From assembly GCA_019509895.1 (NCBI GenBank), contig JAEKLK010000007.1, positions 1 through 8,903 on the forward strand: 8,903 nt of DNA, given 5' to 3'. Positions within the stretch are counted from its first letter, which is position 1. Each line of letters begins with the position of its first letter. Made by a program: the position numbers and the translations under genes. The notes beneath the pieces are model-generated. The model ran no database searches, was not told where the DNA came from, and saw nothing but the letters and a program-made list of their open reading frames with translations. Shown here piece by piece: positions 1 through 7,692 of the stretch. Source of the DNA: Betaproteobacteria bacterium (GTDB lineage: Bacteria > Pseudomonadota > Gammaproteobacteria > Burkholderiales > SG8-39).

Positions 1-1060
1 TGCGGCGCGACCATGCGTACTTCCGGCGTGAAGAGCAGCATGGCGCGGATTTCCTTCGCGATCGCCTCGCCCAGCGCGGCATCGCCCTCGACCAGCAGCG
101 GCAGCGGCGGCTCCTGCTTCACGCCTTTGCGCTTCGGGCGGATGAGGATGGCGCCGGTCACCTTCGGCTGGAAACGCGCCACCACCTCGCGCACCGCCGA
201 CGGAAAGACATTGACGCCGCGCACGATCAGCATGTCGTCGGTGCGGCCGATGCAGCGCACGCGCAGCGTCGTTCGGCCGCACGAGCAGCGGCTGGTCCAG
301 ACGCGCGCGTGATCGCGGCTGCGGAAGCGAAGGAGCGGCGCCGCCTCGCGCGCTAGGTGCGTATAGACGAGCTCGCCGGTTTGCCCATCGTCGAGCTTTT
401 TCGGCGCACCCGTTTCCGGATCGATCAACTCGACGTGGATCCATTCCTCGGCAGAGAAATGCATCCCCGCTTGCGCCGGGCATTCGCCCCAGAGCGACGC
501 CGCGATGTCGCCGATGCCCATGATCTCGAACACCTGGGCGCCCCAGGCCTGCTCGAGCTTGCGGCGAAAGCCCTCCTCGCCGCCGCCGGGTTCGCCGCCG
601 ACGATGATGCGCTCGACGCACGCGAGCGACACGCCCTTAGCGGCGGCCACTTCGGCGATGTGCAGCGCATAGGACGGCGTGCAGGCGATCGCCTCCGGCG
701 AAAGTTTCTCCACGGCGGTGAGCAAGCGCTCGGTGTTGCCGACGCCGACCGGGATATGCACGCAACCGATCGCCTCGAACGCCGCGAGGGAGGCACCCGC
801 GACGAACGGCCCGGCACCATACGTCGTAACGACCCGTTGGCCGGCAGCAAGCCCGTTGCAGGAATAGGTGCGCCGGCCGATCTCGCGCCACTGCTCGACA
901 TCGGCATGCGCGAGCGGGATGTAGAGCGGCGTGCGATGTCGGCGAGCCCGCCCACATCGCGCGGTGAAACAAAGCCCGCGGCGGCGAGCTTTTCGCGGTA
1001 GAACGAAGAGCGCTCGAAGAGCCGCGCGATCTGTGCCCGATAGGGATCGTCGCGAGCCAT
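1..1060 (-). pseudogene. Phenylacetate-CoA ligase-like gene, internal deletion with frameshift, truncated by left edge
   Basis: Remnant of an adenylate-forming aryl/acyl-CoA ligase of the PaaK type, which activates a carboxylate with ATP and then CoA in the cytoplasm. ATG at 1060 opens 43 residues (MARDDPYRAQIARLFERSSF, then REKLAAAGF and GGLADIA) typical of the family N-terminus. The similarity then jumps to another frame: from 929 to the left edge 309 codons without a stop carry VTTYGAGPF, IACTPSYAL, VGGEPGGG, MGIGDIAASLWGE, SRCSCGRT and the family hallmark GRTDDMLIVRGVNVFPS. In relatives about 35-40 residues lie between the two parts, including the ATP-binding SGTTG(T/K)P loop; here LADIA is followed within one codon by PLYIPLAH, so the loop is missing and the frame is off by one base. 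Perhaps 20-30 C-terminal residues lie beyond the window. An ATG at 1132 would overlap the divergent permease, so 1060 is preferred. A sequencing or assembly error cannot be excluded, but a loss of this size argues for a real deletion. Confidence 0.82.
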
Positions 1061-1100
1061 GGGGCGGCGAAGATAGCATAGGTAAGTTGACTCCCCGCAC

Positions 1101-1955
1101 ATGAGCGCGCGGTCGCACAAGGTGCGCGGCATCCTGTGGATGCTGGGCGCGGTGCTGTCATTTGCGGCGATGGCGGTGTCGGTACGCCAGCTGGTGCGCT
1201 ACATGGCGATCGCCGAGATCCTGGCGCTGCGCACCGCCGTCACGCTCATCGTCGTCTGCGCGCTCGTCGCGGCGCACGGCCCCGCTGCGGTCGCGACCCG
1301 GCGGCTGAGGCTGCACGCGACGCGCTCGCTGGTGCATCTCGCCGGGCAGTACTGCTGGGCTTATGCGATCAGCGCGCTCACGCTCGCTACGGTGTTCGCC
1401 ATCGAGTTCACCATGCCGGTATGGGTGGCGCTGCTAGCGGCGGCGTTCCTGCACGAGCGGCTGAACCGCGGGCGAGTCGTGCAGCTCGTGCTCGGACTCG
1501 CAGGAACGCTCATCATCCTGCGGCCGGGCGCCGGCGTATTCCATCCGGCCGCACTGGTGATGCTGCTCGGCTCGGTCTTCTATGCCGGCAACATGGTGTT
1601 TACCAAGCGCCTGTCCAGCACCGAGTCGCCGCTGGCGGTCACCTTCTGGATGTCGGTCGTCCAGCTTCCCGTGACGCTGATCGCCGCCTGGCAGACGTGG
1701 CTCGCGCCGCGTCCCATCGACCTGCCCTGGATCCTGGTCATCGGCCTCGGTTCGTTCGCCGCGCATTACTCCATGACGCGCGCGATGAAGCTCGCCGAGG
1801 CCACGGTGGTCGTGCCGATCGACTTCATCCGCCTGCCGCTGATCGCAGTGGTCGGCGCCATGTTCTACGCCGAGCCCTTCGATGTCATGGTGCTGGTCGG
1901 CGCCACGGTCATCTTCGTCGGCACCTACTACAGCTTGTCGCGCGACACGCGCTAA
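1101..1955 (+). CDS. EamA/DMT-family membrane transporter
   Basis: A 284-residue inner-membrane protein of the drug/metabolite transporter superfamily, built from two EamA repeats of about five helices each. The first repeat runs from about residue 8 to 141 and ends with the typical stretch FTMPVWVALLAAAFLHERL (103-121) followed by a glycine-rich helix and LRPG (140-143). The second repeat runs from about 148 to 280 and contains AHYSMTRAMKLAEATVVVPI (221-240) and YAEPF, its equivalent of the helix 8-9 region. Length and helix count are normal for the family. Members export or import metabolites such as amino acids; the substrate cannot be read from sequence. The start at 1101 leaves 40 bp to the divergent ligase remnant; only a weak GGTAAG-like ribosome site lies about 14 nt upstream. 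It is convergent with the RidA gene (6 bp between stops) and is not part of the Liv operon, so no functional link is implied. Confidence 0.9.
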   Translation: MSARSHKVRGILWMLGAVLSFAAMAVSVRQLVRYMAIAEILALRTAVTLIVVCALVAAHGPAAVATRRLRLHATRSLVHLAGQYCWAYAISALTLATVFAIEFTMPVWVALLAAAFLHERLNRGRVVQLVLGLAGTLIILRPGAGVFHPAALVMLLGSVFYAGNMVFTKRLSSTESPLAVTFWMSVVQLPVTLIAAWQTWLAPRPIDLPWILVIGLGSFAAHYSMTRAMKLAEATVVVPIDFIRLPLIAVVGAMFYAEPFDVMVLVGATVIFVGTYYSLSRDTR

Positions 1956-1968
1956 ATTCGGCTAGCGC
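1949..1968. terminator. Short hairpin spanning both convergent stop codons (weak bidirectional terminator candidate)
   Basis: GCGCTA at 1949-1954 pairs with TAGCGC at 1963-1968 around an 8-nt loop. The inverted repeat covers the TAA of the permease (1953-1955) and the TAG of the RidA gene on the other strand. The 6-bp GC-rich stem sits at the only gap between two converging genes, which suits a terminator, but there is no T-tract on either side and the stem is short, so it may be chance. Confidence 0.2.
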
Positions 1969-3233
1969 ATGACGCCGCTCGGATCGATCTCGATCACCGG
2001 ACCATGGAACATGATGCCGGTCGAGGGCACGAAGGCAAGTGCGGGCGCCCTCGCCGGATCGGGGAAGTACTCGCGCCAGACGCGCGCGAACTCGCGATAG
2101 TCGCGCCGCGGCTCGGTGAGATAGATGCGCACGTGGTGGCAGTGGGCCCAGTCGGTCTCGTTCGCCTCGAGCTGCTCGGTGAGGATCTGCATGGTGAAGC
2201 GCGTCTGCTCCTCGATGTCCGAGCGGTGCATGCGCAGCCCGGCCGGCACGGTCACGGCTGACTTGAAATCCGGGCTCGGCACCTGGCCCGCGAAGAAGCG
2301 CCATTCCCCGACCTTCATCGTCGGCGAGAAGTTGACCTTGCGCACCTTCACCGGATGCCAGCGCAGGCCCTTGTGCGACTCTTCTTTGCGCAGATCCTTG
2401 TCGGGCACGAGGATGGTCAGGTTCGGCGCGCACAGCGCTCCCGGCAGCAGCAGTCCCTTCACTCCCATGGAGCTCCTCGGCGGCGGCACCGGCATGAAGC
2501 GGGCCCACACGCCGTCGACGTCGTGGAAGTTGAGCAGATCCGGCTCGTAGAGCTGCGACTCGATCGCCTGCTCGAGCGAGGTGCCGGCGGTGGCGAGCAC
2601 CCGATTCATGCGGCTGAAGATGTACTCCGCCTGCATCTCGGCGTCGCTGCCATAGTTCGGGAACCCGGCCGGCTTGCCGACGGCCAGTCCGGTTTTGAAA
2701 TCGCTCGCCGGGAACGCGGAGCAGAAGACGAACGGGCCGGCGCGCACGGCGTGCGAAGCCCATTCGGTGGGCAGCGGATCGGAGCCTTCGGGGTCACTCA
2801 GCACTTGCCGCTGCAGCCGCGATTCGCCGGCGAGCGCGACAGCGTCGAGGCTGAGGCGCGCGCCGGGAAAGGGCAGCGTGTCGCCCACCTCCACTGTCGT
2901 GCGCGCGGGCGGATTGGAGGGAAAGTACTCCTTCCACACGCGCTTGAACTCCAGGAACTCGCCGGCATCGGCGAGATGCACATCGGCCTTGAGCACGCGC
3001 TCGAGCGAGCTGCCGGCTTCGCGCAGCACCGATTTCAGCTGCTCGAGGCAGCGGCGCGCCTGCGCCTCCATGAGCGACGGCCCCGCAAGGCCGAGTCGCT
3101 CGTCGATGCCCACGGCGTGGCCGACATCGTCGATCGGGTAGATGGACGACGTATACACGTAGTCGCCGGCACGCACGGCCCTCGGCGCCGGCGCGAAGGG
3201 CGCCTGGCCGATTCTTTCAAGCTTGATGCTCAT
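1962..3233 (-). CDS. Triple-domain RidA/YjgF-family protein
   Basis: A 423-residue, probably cytoplasmic protein made of three tandem RidA (YjgF/YER057c/UK114) domains, at about residues 1-135, 150-278 and 292-420. Ordinary RidA proteins have about 130 residues, form homotrimers and hydrolyse reactive enamines/imines to ketones and ammonia; some relatives act in catabolic pathways. The PARTTVEV / PPRSSMGV / PARAPALA segments place the family's conserved catalytic arginine at R111, R253 and R395, exactly 142 residues apart. Domains 2 and 3 also share FPASDFKTGLAVGKPAGF versus VPSPDFKSAVTVPAGL. By eye, the glutamate following that arginine in E. coli RidA is kept only in domain 3 (IEID, E415) and is replaced in domains 1 and 2, so the sites are probably not equivalent. 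GAAAGGA at 3242-3248 is a good ribosome site 8 nt before the ATG. It follows the binding-protein gene by 25 nt and is the last gene of the Liv operon. The substrate is unknown. Confidence 0.9.
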   Translation of the reverse strand: MSIKLERIGQAPFAPAPRAVRAGDYVYTSSIYPIDDVGHAVGIDERLGLAGPSLMEAQARRCLEQLKSVLREAGSSLERVLKADVHLADAGEFLEFKRVWKEYFPSNPPARTTVEVGDTLPFPGARLSLDAVALAGESRLQRQVLSDPEGSDPLPTEWASHAVRAGPFVFCSAFPASDFKTGLAVGKPAGFPNYGSDAEMQAEYIFSRMNRVLATAGTSLEQAIESQLYEPDLLNFHDVDGVWARFMPVPPPRSSMGVKGLLLPGALCAPNLTILVPDKDLRKEESHKGLRWHPVKVRKVNFSPTMKVGEWRFFAGQVPSPDFKSAVTVPAGLRMHRSDIEEQTRFTMQILTEQLEANETDWAHCHHVRIYLTEPRRDYREFARVWREYFPDPARAPALAFVPSTGIMFHGPVIEIDPSGVMR

Positions 3234-3258
3234 GTTCTCGTTCCTTTCTCCACGGGAT

Positions 3259-4413
3259 TCACGGCTTCATCAGCCGCGCGTTGGTCTCTTTCATGTTGAC
3301 GATGCGCACGACATGCGACACGAGCGTCGGATCGCCCTTCGCGTCGAACTTGAAGGGCCCGCGAACGCTCTGGTAGTCGGTTTTGCGCAGCGCGTCCCGG
3401 ATCGCCGTGCGATCGATGCTTTTCGCGCGCTCGATCGCTTGTATGGTGACGTTCATGGCGTCGTAGCCCTGCGCGTGCACGTAGTCGGGCAGCTTGCCGA
3501 ACTCGCTCCTGAACGCCTCGATCCATTTCACCGCCACCGGGTTGTCGGCCGCCGTGGCCGGGCTGAAATGGGTCGCGTACATGACGCCGTTGGCCGCTTC
3601 GCCCGCGAGCTCGAGGAACGCGGGCGGCGCGATGCCGTCGGAGCCGAAGCGCGGCAGGTCGGACATGTTGTGCTGGCGAAGCTGGCGCTGGATCAGCGCC
3701 CCCTCGGTGTAGCGCGACCAATCGACGATCGCCTCGACGTTGGCGGCGCGCATCTTGGTGAGCTGCGCGGTGAAGTCGACGTCGCCGCGGGTGTAGCTCT
3801 CGCCGGCAACGACGCTGATGCCGTATTTTTTCCCGGCCTCGATGAACGAGTCGAAGCCGCCCTTGCCGAAGTCGTCGTTCACGTAGATGAAGCCAAAGCG
3901 CTTGAGCCGCGGGAACTTCTCGTTGATGAAGTCGACCAGATCGGCGACGAACTTGCGGTCGGGGATGGTGCAGCGGAATACCCACTCGTTGCCCTGGGTG
4001 GTGATGCGTTGCGCCGTGCCGCTCACCACGATCTGCGGCACCTGCTCCTCGCGGAACACTTGCGCCGCCGCGAGACTCGCCGGGCTGCTGACGCTGCCGA
4101 GCGCGATGCAGACGTTGTCGCGCGTGGCGAGGCGCCGTGCGATCACCCCTGCCTCCTCGGGCTTGCCGGCGTCATCGCCGATGACCAGCTCGATCGGCCG
4201 CCCGAGCAGGCCACCCGCGGCGTTCTTCGCTTTCGCTGCCATTTCCACGCCCTGGCGCAGGCTCTGCCCTTGCGCCGCGGCGTTGCCGCTCATCGGCCCG
4301 AAGGCGCCGACCTTGATCGGGCCGGACCCCTGGCCGCGTGCCCACAGCGGCAGCAGCGTGCCCGCGGCCGCCGCCGCGCCCACTTGCATAAATCTCCTGC
4401 GGTCAAACAACAT
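3259..4413 (-). CDS. Liv-type ABC transporter periplasmic substrate-binding protein
   Basis: A 384-residue type I periplasmic binding protein (Peripla_BP_6/LivK-like) that would capture the solute and deliver it to the LivHM pore encoded upstream. The start MLFDRRRFMQ has arginines followed by a hydrophobic AAAAAGTLLPLWA segment, a signal peptide with a possible Tat motif (RRRF, residues 5-8) and processing around residue 26-28. The mature part opens with IKVGAFGPMSGNAAAQGQ (33-50), the family's first strand and ligand loop. It continues with GLLGRPIELVIGDD (68-81), GSVSSPASLAA (106-116), FIYVNDDFGKGG (175-186) and a C-terminal DYQSVRGPFKFDAKGD (346-361). An in-frame start further upstream at 4554 would add 47 unconserved residues buried in livF; ATG at 4413 has GAGGAG (4420-4425) six nt upstream. 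It overlaps the end of livF by 11 nt. The ligand could be a branched-chain or other amino acid, an amide or an aromatic acid. Confidence 0.93.
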   Translation of the reverse strand: MLFDRRRFMQVGAAAAAGTLLPLWARGQGSGPIKVGAFGPMSGNAAAQGQSLRQGVEMAAKAKNAAGGLLGRPIELVIGDDAGKPEEAGVIARRLATRDNVCIALGSVSSPASLAAAQVFREEQVPQIVVSGTAQRITTQGNEWVFRCTIPDRKFVADLVDFINEKFPRLKRFGFIYVNDDFGKGGFDSFIEAGKKYGISVVAGESYTRGDVDFTAQLTKMRAANVEAIVDWSRYTEGALIQRQLRQHNMSDLPRFGSDGIAPPAFLELAGEAANGVMYATHFSPATAADNPVAVKWIEAFRSEFGKLPDYVHAQGYDAMNVTIQAIERAKSIDRTAIRDALRKTDYQSVRGPFKFDAKGDPTLVSHVVRIVNMKETNARLMKP

Positions 4414-5131
4414 CGCCTTCTCCTCTCGTATGTCCAAGATAACTCGTACGCACGTGGGCGTTCGCCAGTAGTTCGGCGCCGGAACCGTGCATGCGGACGC
4501 TGCCAGTCTCCATGACGTATCCGCGATCGGCAAGCTGCAGCGCAAGATTCGCATTCTGCTCGACCAGCAGCACCGTCACGCCGGTTTCGCGAAAGCTGCG
4601 CACCGAGCGCATCACCTCGGCTACCATGAGCGGCGCCAGTCCGAGCGACGGTTCATCGAGCAGCAGCAGCTTCGGCCCGGTCATCAGCGCGCGGCCGAAG
4701 GCGAGCATCTGCTGCTCGCCGCCCGAAAGCGTGCCCGCAGCCTGGCGGCGCCGGCGCTCGAGCACCGGAAAGTACGCCATCGCCTCGCCAAGGCGACGCT
4801 TCACTTCGCGCCGCTCGCGTACCAGGTAGGCGGCGGCGAGCAGATTTTCTTCCACGCTCAGCTCGGCGAAGACCCGCCGGCCTTCCGGAACGTGCACCAG
4901 GCCGAGCGCCGCGATGCGGTCCGGCGTCAGTCCGGAAATGGTTCGCCCGTCGAACTCGATCGCGCCCTTGCGCGGCCGCAGGAAGCCGCAGATGGTGCGC
5001 AGCGTCGTGCTCTTGCCGGCGCCGTTGGCGCCGATCATCGCCACGATCTCCCCGCGTTCCACCTCGAGCGAGACGCCGCGCAGCGTCAGGGCGTCGTCGT
5101 AGCCGGCGTCGATCGCCTTAAGCGAGAGCAT
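4403..5131 (-). CDS. livF: Liv-type ABC transporter ATP-binding protein LivF
   Basis: A 242-residue ATPase, one of the two cytoplasmic motor subunits of a branched-chain-amino-acid-type ABC importer. Walker A is GANGAGKST (34-42), followed by the LivF-type VHVPEGRRVFAELSVEENL (79-97), the ABC signature LSGGEQ (135-140), Walker B LLLLDEPSLGLAP (155-167) and LLVEQNANLAL (188-198). In the last, glutamine stands where the H-loop histidine is usual, which is typical for LivF. Length is normal for the family. A start at 5131 (MLSLKAIDAGY) fits the usual LivF N-terminus; 5149 (ATG) and 5161 (TTG) are in-frame alternatives that would add up to ten unconserved residues. It overlaps the end of livG by 14 nt and the following binding-protein gene by 11 nt, suggesting translational coupling. 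Confidence 0.95.
   Translation of the reverse strand: MLSLKAIDAGYDDALTLRGVSLEVERGEIVAMIGANGAGKSTTLRTICGFLRPRKGAIEFDGRTISGLTPDRIAALGLVHVPEGRRVFAELSVEENLLAAAYLVRERREVKRRLGEAMAYFPVLERRRRQAAGTLSGGEQQMLAFGRALMTGPKLLLLDEPSLGLAPLMVAEVMRSVRSFRETGVTVLLVEQNANLALQLADRGYVMETGSVRMHGSGAELLANAHVRTSYLGHTRGEGDVV
4416..4425 (-). promoter_or_regulatory. Shine-Dalgarno site of the binding-protein gene, inside the end of livF
   Basis: Read on the minus strand this is GAGGAGAAGG, with the GAGGAG core 6 nt before the ATG at 4413. It decides the start of the binding protein against the longer open frame and lies within the last codons of livF, giving the usually abundant binding protein its own strong initiation signal. 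Confidence 0.75.
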
Positions 5132-5912
5132 GCTTGCTCGGCGGCGCATCGCCGCGTCCAAGATAGGCCTCGATCACCTGCGCGTCGCGCTGGATCTCCG
5201 CCGGCCGCCCCTCGGCGAGCTTGCGGCCGTAGTTCAGCACCGTGACCTGGTCGCAGACGCTCATCACCACGTCCATGTGGTGCTCGACGAGCACGACGGT
5301 ACAGCCGGCGTCGCGGATGCGGCCGATGAGGCGCGAGAGATTGGCCGCCTCTGTCTGGTTGAGGCCGGCCGCCGGCTCGTCCAGGAGAATCAGCGCGGGC
5401 TCGGCGACGAAGGCGCGCGCTATCTCGAGCAGCCGCCGATGCCCGTACGGCAGCTTGCCCGCCGCGACGCCGGCGTCGCCGCCCAGGCCGACGAACTCGA
5501 GCGCGCGCCGCGCGCGGGCGAAGATGCGCTCCTCCTCGGCGCGCTGTGCCGGCGTGCGCGCGAGCGCGGCGAAGATGCCGGCATGCGTGCCGGCGTGCAG
5601 GCCGATGCTCGCGTTCTCGAGCGCGCTCATCTCAGCGAAGAGCTTCAGATTCTGGAAGGTGCGGCGGATGCCGGCCTGCGCGCGCCGGGCCGCGTCCCAG
5701 CGCGTGATGTCGGCGCCGCGAAAGCTTACCGTGCCGCGCGTAACGGCGAGCGCGCCGGCGATGAGGTTGAGCAACGTGGTCTTGCCGGCGCCGTTCGGGC
5801 CGATCAGGCCGTGGATCGCGCCGCGCTCGACGCGCAGGTCCACCGCATCGACCGCGGCCAGCCCGCCGAAGCGGCGGCTCAGGCCCGCGGCTTCGAGAAG
5901 GGCCTCAGGCAT
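5118..5912 (-). CDS. livG: Liv-type ABC transporter ATP-binding protein LivG
   Basis: A 264-residue ATPase that pairs with LivF to drive import through LivHM. Motifs in order: Walker A GPNGAGKTT (38-46), the LivG-type RRTFQNLKLFAEMSALEN (83-100), the signature region LPYGHRRLLEIARA (154-167), Walker B LILLDEPAAGLNQTE (174-188) and an H-loop LVEHHMDVVM (208-217). The signature reads YGHRR where LivG proteins commonly have YGQQR or similar, a mild variation. The longer open frame upstream is the coding shadow of livM; ATG at 5912 (MPEALLEAAGLSRRFGG) matches the normal LivG start. It begins 34 nt inside the end of livM and ends 14 nt inside livF, so its translation is probably coupled to both neighbours. 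Confidence 0.95.
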   Translation of the reverse strand: MPEALLEAAGLSRRFGGLAAVDAVDLRVERGAIHGLIGPNGAGKTTLLNLIAGALAVTRGTVSFRGADITRWDAARRAQAGIRRTFQNLKLFAEMSALENASIGLHAGTHAGIFAALARTPAQRAEEERIFARARRALEFVGLGGDAGVAAGKLPYGHRRLLEIARAFVAEPALILLDEPAAGLNQTEAANLSRLIGRIRDAGCTVVLVEHHMDVVMSVCDQVTVLNYGRKLAEGRPAEIQRDAQVIEAYLGRGDAPPSKHALA

Positions 5913-6829
5913 TGCTCGAGAAAGCCGGCGATGCCGCCCTCGCCGAACAGCATCACCACCATCAGAATGGCGCCGAAAATCAGCATGCGATAGTCGCCGA
6001 CCTCGCGCAGCACCTCCGGCACCAGCACGACCACGGCGGCGCCGAGCACTGCGCCGAACAGGCTGCCCATGCCGCCGATCACCACCATGATGAGGATCTC
6101 GACCGACTTCCAGAAGGTGAAGTCGGTCGGCGCGAGATAGCGCACCTGATGCGCGTAGAGCGAGCCGGCGAGCCCGGCGACAAAAGCGGCGATCACGAAG
6201 CACTGGCTCTTGAGCAGCGTCACCTTCACGCCGCAGGCGCGCGCCGCGTCCTCGTTCTGGCGGATGGCGTTGATGGCGCGACCGAAGCGCGAGCGCTGTA
6301 GCCGCAGGAGCGAGAGGTATACGGCGGCGGCGACCGCGACGCACAGCAGATAGGCGTAGGCGGGCTTCGCGAGCACGTAGCCGAAAAGCGAGGCGCGCGG
6401 GATGCCCATCAGCCCGAACGAGCCGCCGGTGAGCCACTCTTCGTTCTTGAGGACCAGGTAGACGAGGATGCTGAAGCCAAGCGTCGCCACGGCGAGCGCG
6501 GCGCCGGTGAGACGCGTGATCGGCACCATCACCAGGCTCACCACAGCGGCGATCACGCCGGCAGCGAAAAAGGCGACGATGAACGGCATGCCGAGCTTGG
6601 CGCTGAGAAGGCCCGAAGCGTAGGCGCCGATGCCGTAGAAGGCTGCCTGGCCGATCGACAGCTGTCCGGAGAAGCCGAGCAAAAGCTGCAGGCCGAGCGC
6701 CGCCGTGGCGCTGATGGCGACGAGCGACAGCATGTGCAGGACGAACTGGTGCGGTTCGAAGAGCGGCAGGGCGGCAAGCGCCAGCAGCACGATGCCCGTG
6801 AGGCTGCGTTTCAGCCGCGCGCTTTCCAT
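5879..6829 (-). CDS. livM: Liv-type ABC transporter permease LivM
   Basis: A 316-residue inner-membrane permease, the second pore subunit of the importer. After a short basic N-terminus (MESARLKRS) come about eight to ten hydrophobic segments. The family motif GFSGQLSIGQAAFYGIGAYA is at 52-71. The cytoplasmic coupling loop that contacts the ATPases is RFGRAINAIRQNEDAARACG (181-200), and LAPTDFTFWKSVEILIMVVI (232-251) is followed by GGMGSLFGAVLGAA, both typical of LivM. Length is normal. The upstream in-frame extension to 7762 is only the antisense-free shadow of livH; ATG at 6829 is the natural start. It overlaps livH by 19 nt and livG by 34 nt. Confidence 0.95.
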   Translation of the reverse strand: MESARLKRSLTGIVLLALAALPLFEPHQFVLHMLSLVAISATAALGLQLLLGFSGQLSIGQAAFYGIGAYASGLLSAKLGMPFIVAFFAAGVIAAVVSLVMVPITRLTGAALAVATLGFSILVYLVLKNEEWLTGGSFGLMGIPRASLFGYVLAKPAYAYLLCVAVAAAVYLSLLRLQRSRFGRAINAIRQNEDAARACGVKVTLLKSQCFVIAAFVAGLAGSLYAHQVRYLAPTDFTFWKSVEILIMVVIGGMGSLFGAVLGAAVVVLVPEVLREVGDYRMLIFGAILMVVMLFGEGGIAGFLEQCLRPFSKPRA

Positions 6830-7689
6830 AGTCCCACCAGCCCGGAGGGCAGGAAAAGCAGGATGGCGATGAGGAGCACCATGCCGATCGCGTCCTTGTA
6901 GGCCGAGGACACGTAAACCGCGCTGAAGGTCTCGATCAGGCCGAACAGGATGCCGCCGAGCATCGCGCCGGCGAGGCTGCCGAGGCCGCCGAGCGTCGCC
7001 GCGACGAAGCCCTTGATGCCGAGCAGGAAGCCCATCTCGAAGAACGAAAAGAAGAGCGAGCCGAACATGACGCCGGCGGCACCGGCCATCATGCCGGCGA
7101 TGGCGAAGGTGTAGAGCATCATGCGTGTGAGATTGGCGCCCATCAGCTGCGCGACCTCCGCATCCTGCGCCACCGCCTGCATCACGAGGCCGGTGCGCGT
7201 GCGCTTGAGAAAGAGCTGCAGGAGACCCATCAGCACGACGCCGAACGCCATGATCCATACGAGCTGCGGCGACACCGGCACGCCGGCGATGCGGTAGGCC
7301 GACGTGGAAAAAAGCTCCGGATAGCGCAGCGGCTCCGAGCCCCAGAGGAGGCGCGCGGCGTTGATGCACAGGATCGACATGCCGACCGTCGCCGTGATCA
7401 CGTTCATCAGCGCCACGCGCCGCAGACGCAGCGGCCGATAGACCAGGAACTCCATCGCCACGGCGAGGATGCCCGAGGCCACCATGCCGCAGATGAGCAC
7501 CGCCACTGCCGGCAGCTTCGGCAGCAGCCAGAGCGTCGACAGCCCGCTCATCGAGCCGAGCATCAGCAGCTCGCCCTGCGCGAAATGAATGATGCTGGTC
7601 GCGCGCATGATCATCGCGAAGCCGAGCGCGACCAGGCTGTAGACGCAACCGATCGCTAGGGCGCCGGCGAGCAGCTCCGCGAGGTACAT
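6811..7689 (-). CDS. livH: Liv-type ABC transporter permease LivH
   Basis: A 292-residue inner-membrane permease, partner of LivM. The N-terminus MYLAELLAGALAIGCVYSLV (1-20) and the motif IIHFAQGELLMLG (33-45) are characteristic of LivH. The coupling loop is RTRTGLVMQAVAQDAEVAQL (163-182), and KGFVAATLGGLGSLAGAMLG (226-245) is the conserved late helix region; about eight hydrophobic segments are visible and the length is normal. It is the first full transporter gene of the operon. No ribosome binding site is visible before its ATG (upstream bases read CCTGTAGCCG). Instead a small ORF with a strong site ends 3 nt before it, so livH is probably translated by reinitiation. It overlaps livM by 19 nt. 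Confidence 0.94.
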   Translation of the reverse strand: MYLAELLAGALAIGCVYSLVALGFAMIMRATSIIHFAQGELLMLGSMSGLSTLWLLPKLPAVAVLICGMVASGILAVAMEFLVYRPLRLRRVALMNVITATVGMSILCINAARLLWGSEPLRYPELFSTSAYRIAGVPVSPQLVWIMAFGVVLMGLLQLFLKRTRTGLVMQAVAQDAEVAQLMGANLTRMMLYTFAIAGMMAGAAGVMFGSLFFSFFEMGFLLGIKGFVAATLGGLGSLAGAMLGGILFGLIETFSAVYVSSAYKDAIGMVLLIAILLFLPSGLVGLWKARG

Positions 7690-7692
7690 CGG

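Noticed and set aside
1..312. Plus-strand open frame at the left edge
   Set aside because: It lies opposite the C-terminal part of the ligase remnant, which has unmistakable GRTDDMLIVRG and CSCGR motifs on the minus strand.
1061..1100. TATGCT (minus strand) and TTGACT (plus strand) as promoter boxes between the divergent genes
   Set aside because: The gap is only 40 bp, and neither hexamer has a partner at proper spacing in the right direction.
1136..1972. Second plus-strand open frame inside the permease gene
   Set aside because: It lacks hydrophobic segments and is rich in arginine and alanine, whereas the 1101 frame gives a classic ten-helix EamA protein.
2355..3299. Long plus-strand open frame opposite the RidA gene
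   Set aside because: It is arginine-, histidine- and glycine-rich with no family motif, and is a GC-rich antisense shadow of the well-supported RidA gene.
3223..4515. 430-codon plus-strand open frame opposite the binding-protein gene
   Set aside because: Although as long as the real gene, it has low-complexity composition and no recognisable domain, while the minus strand encodes a clear binding protein with a ribosome site.
5118..6437. LivG read with a 175-residue N-terminal extension
   Set aside because: The extra part is an alternative-frame reading of livM (arginine-rich, no motif); the normal LivG N-terminus begins at 5912.
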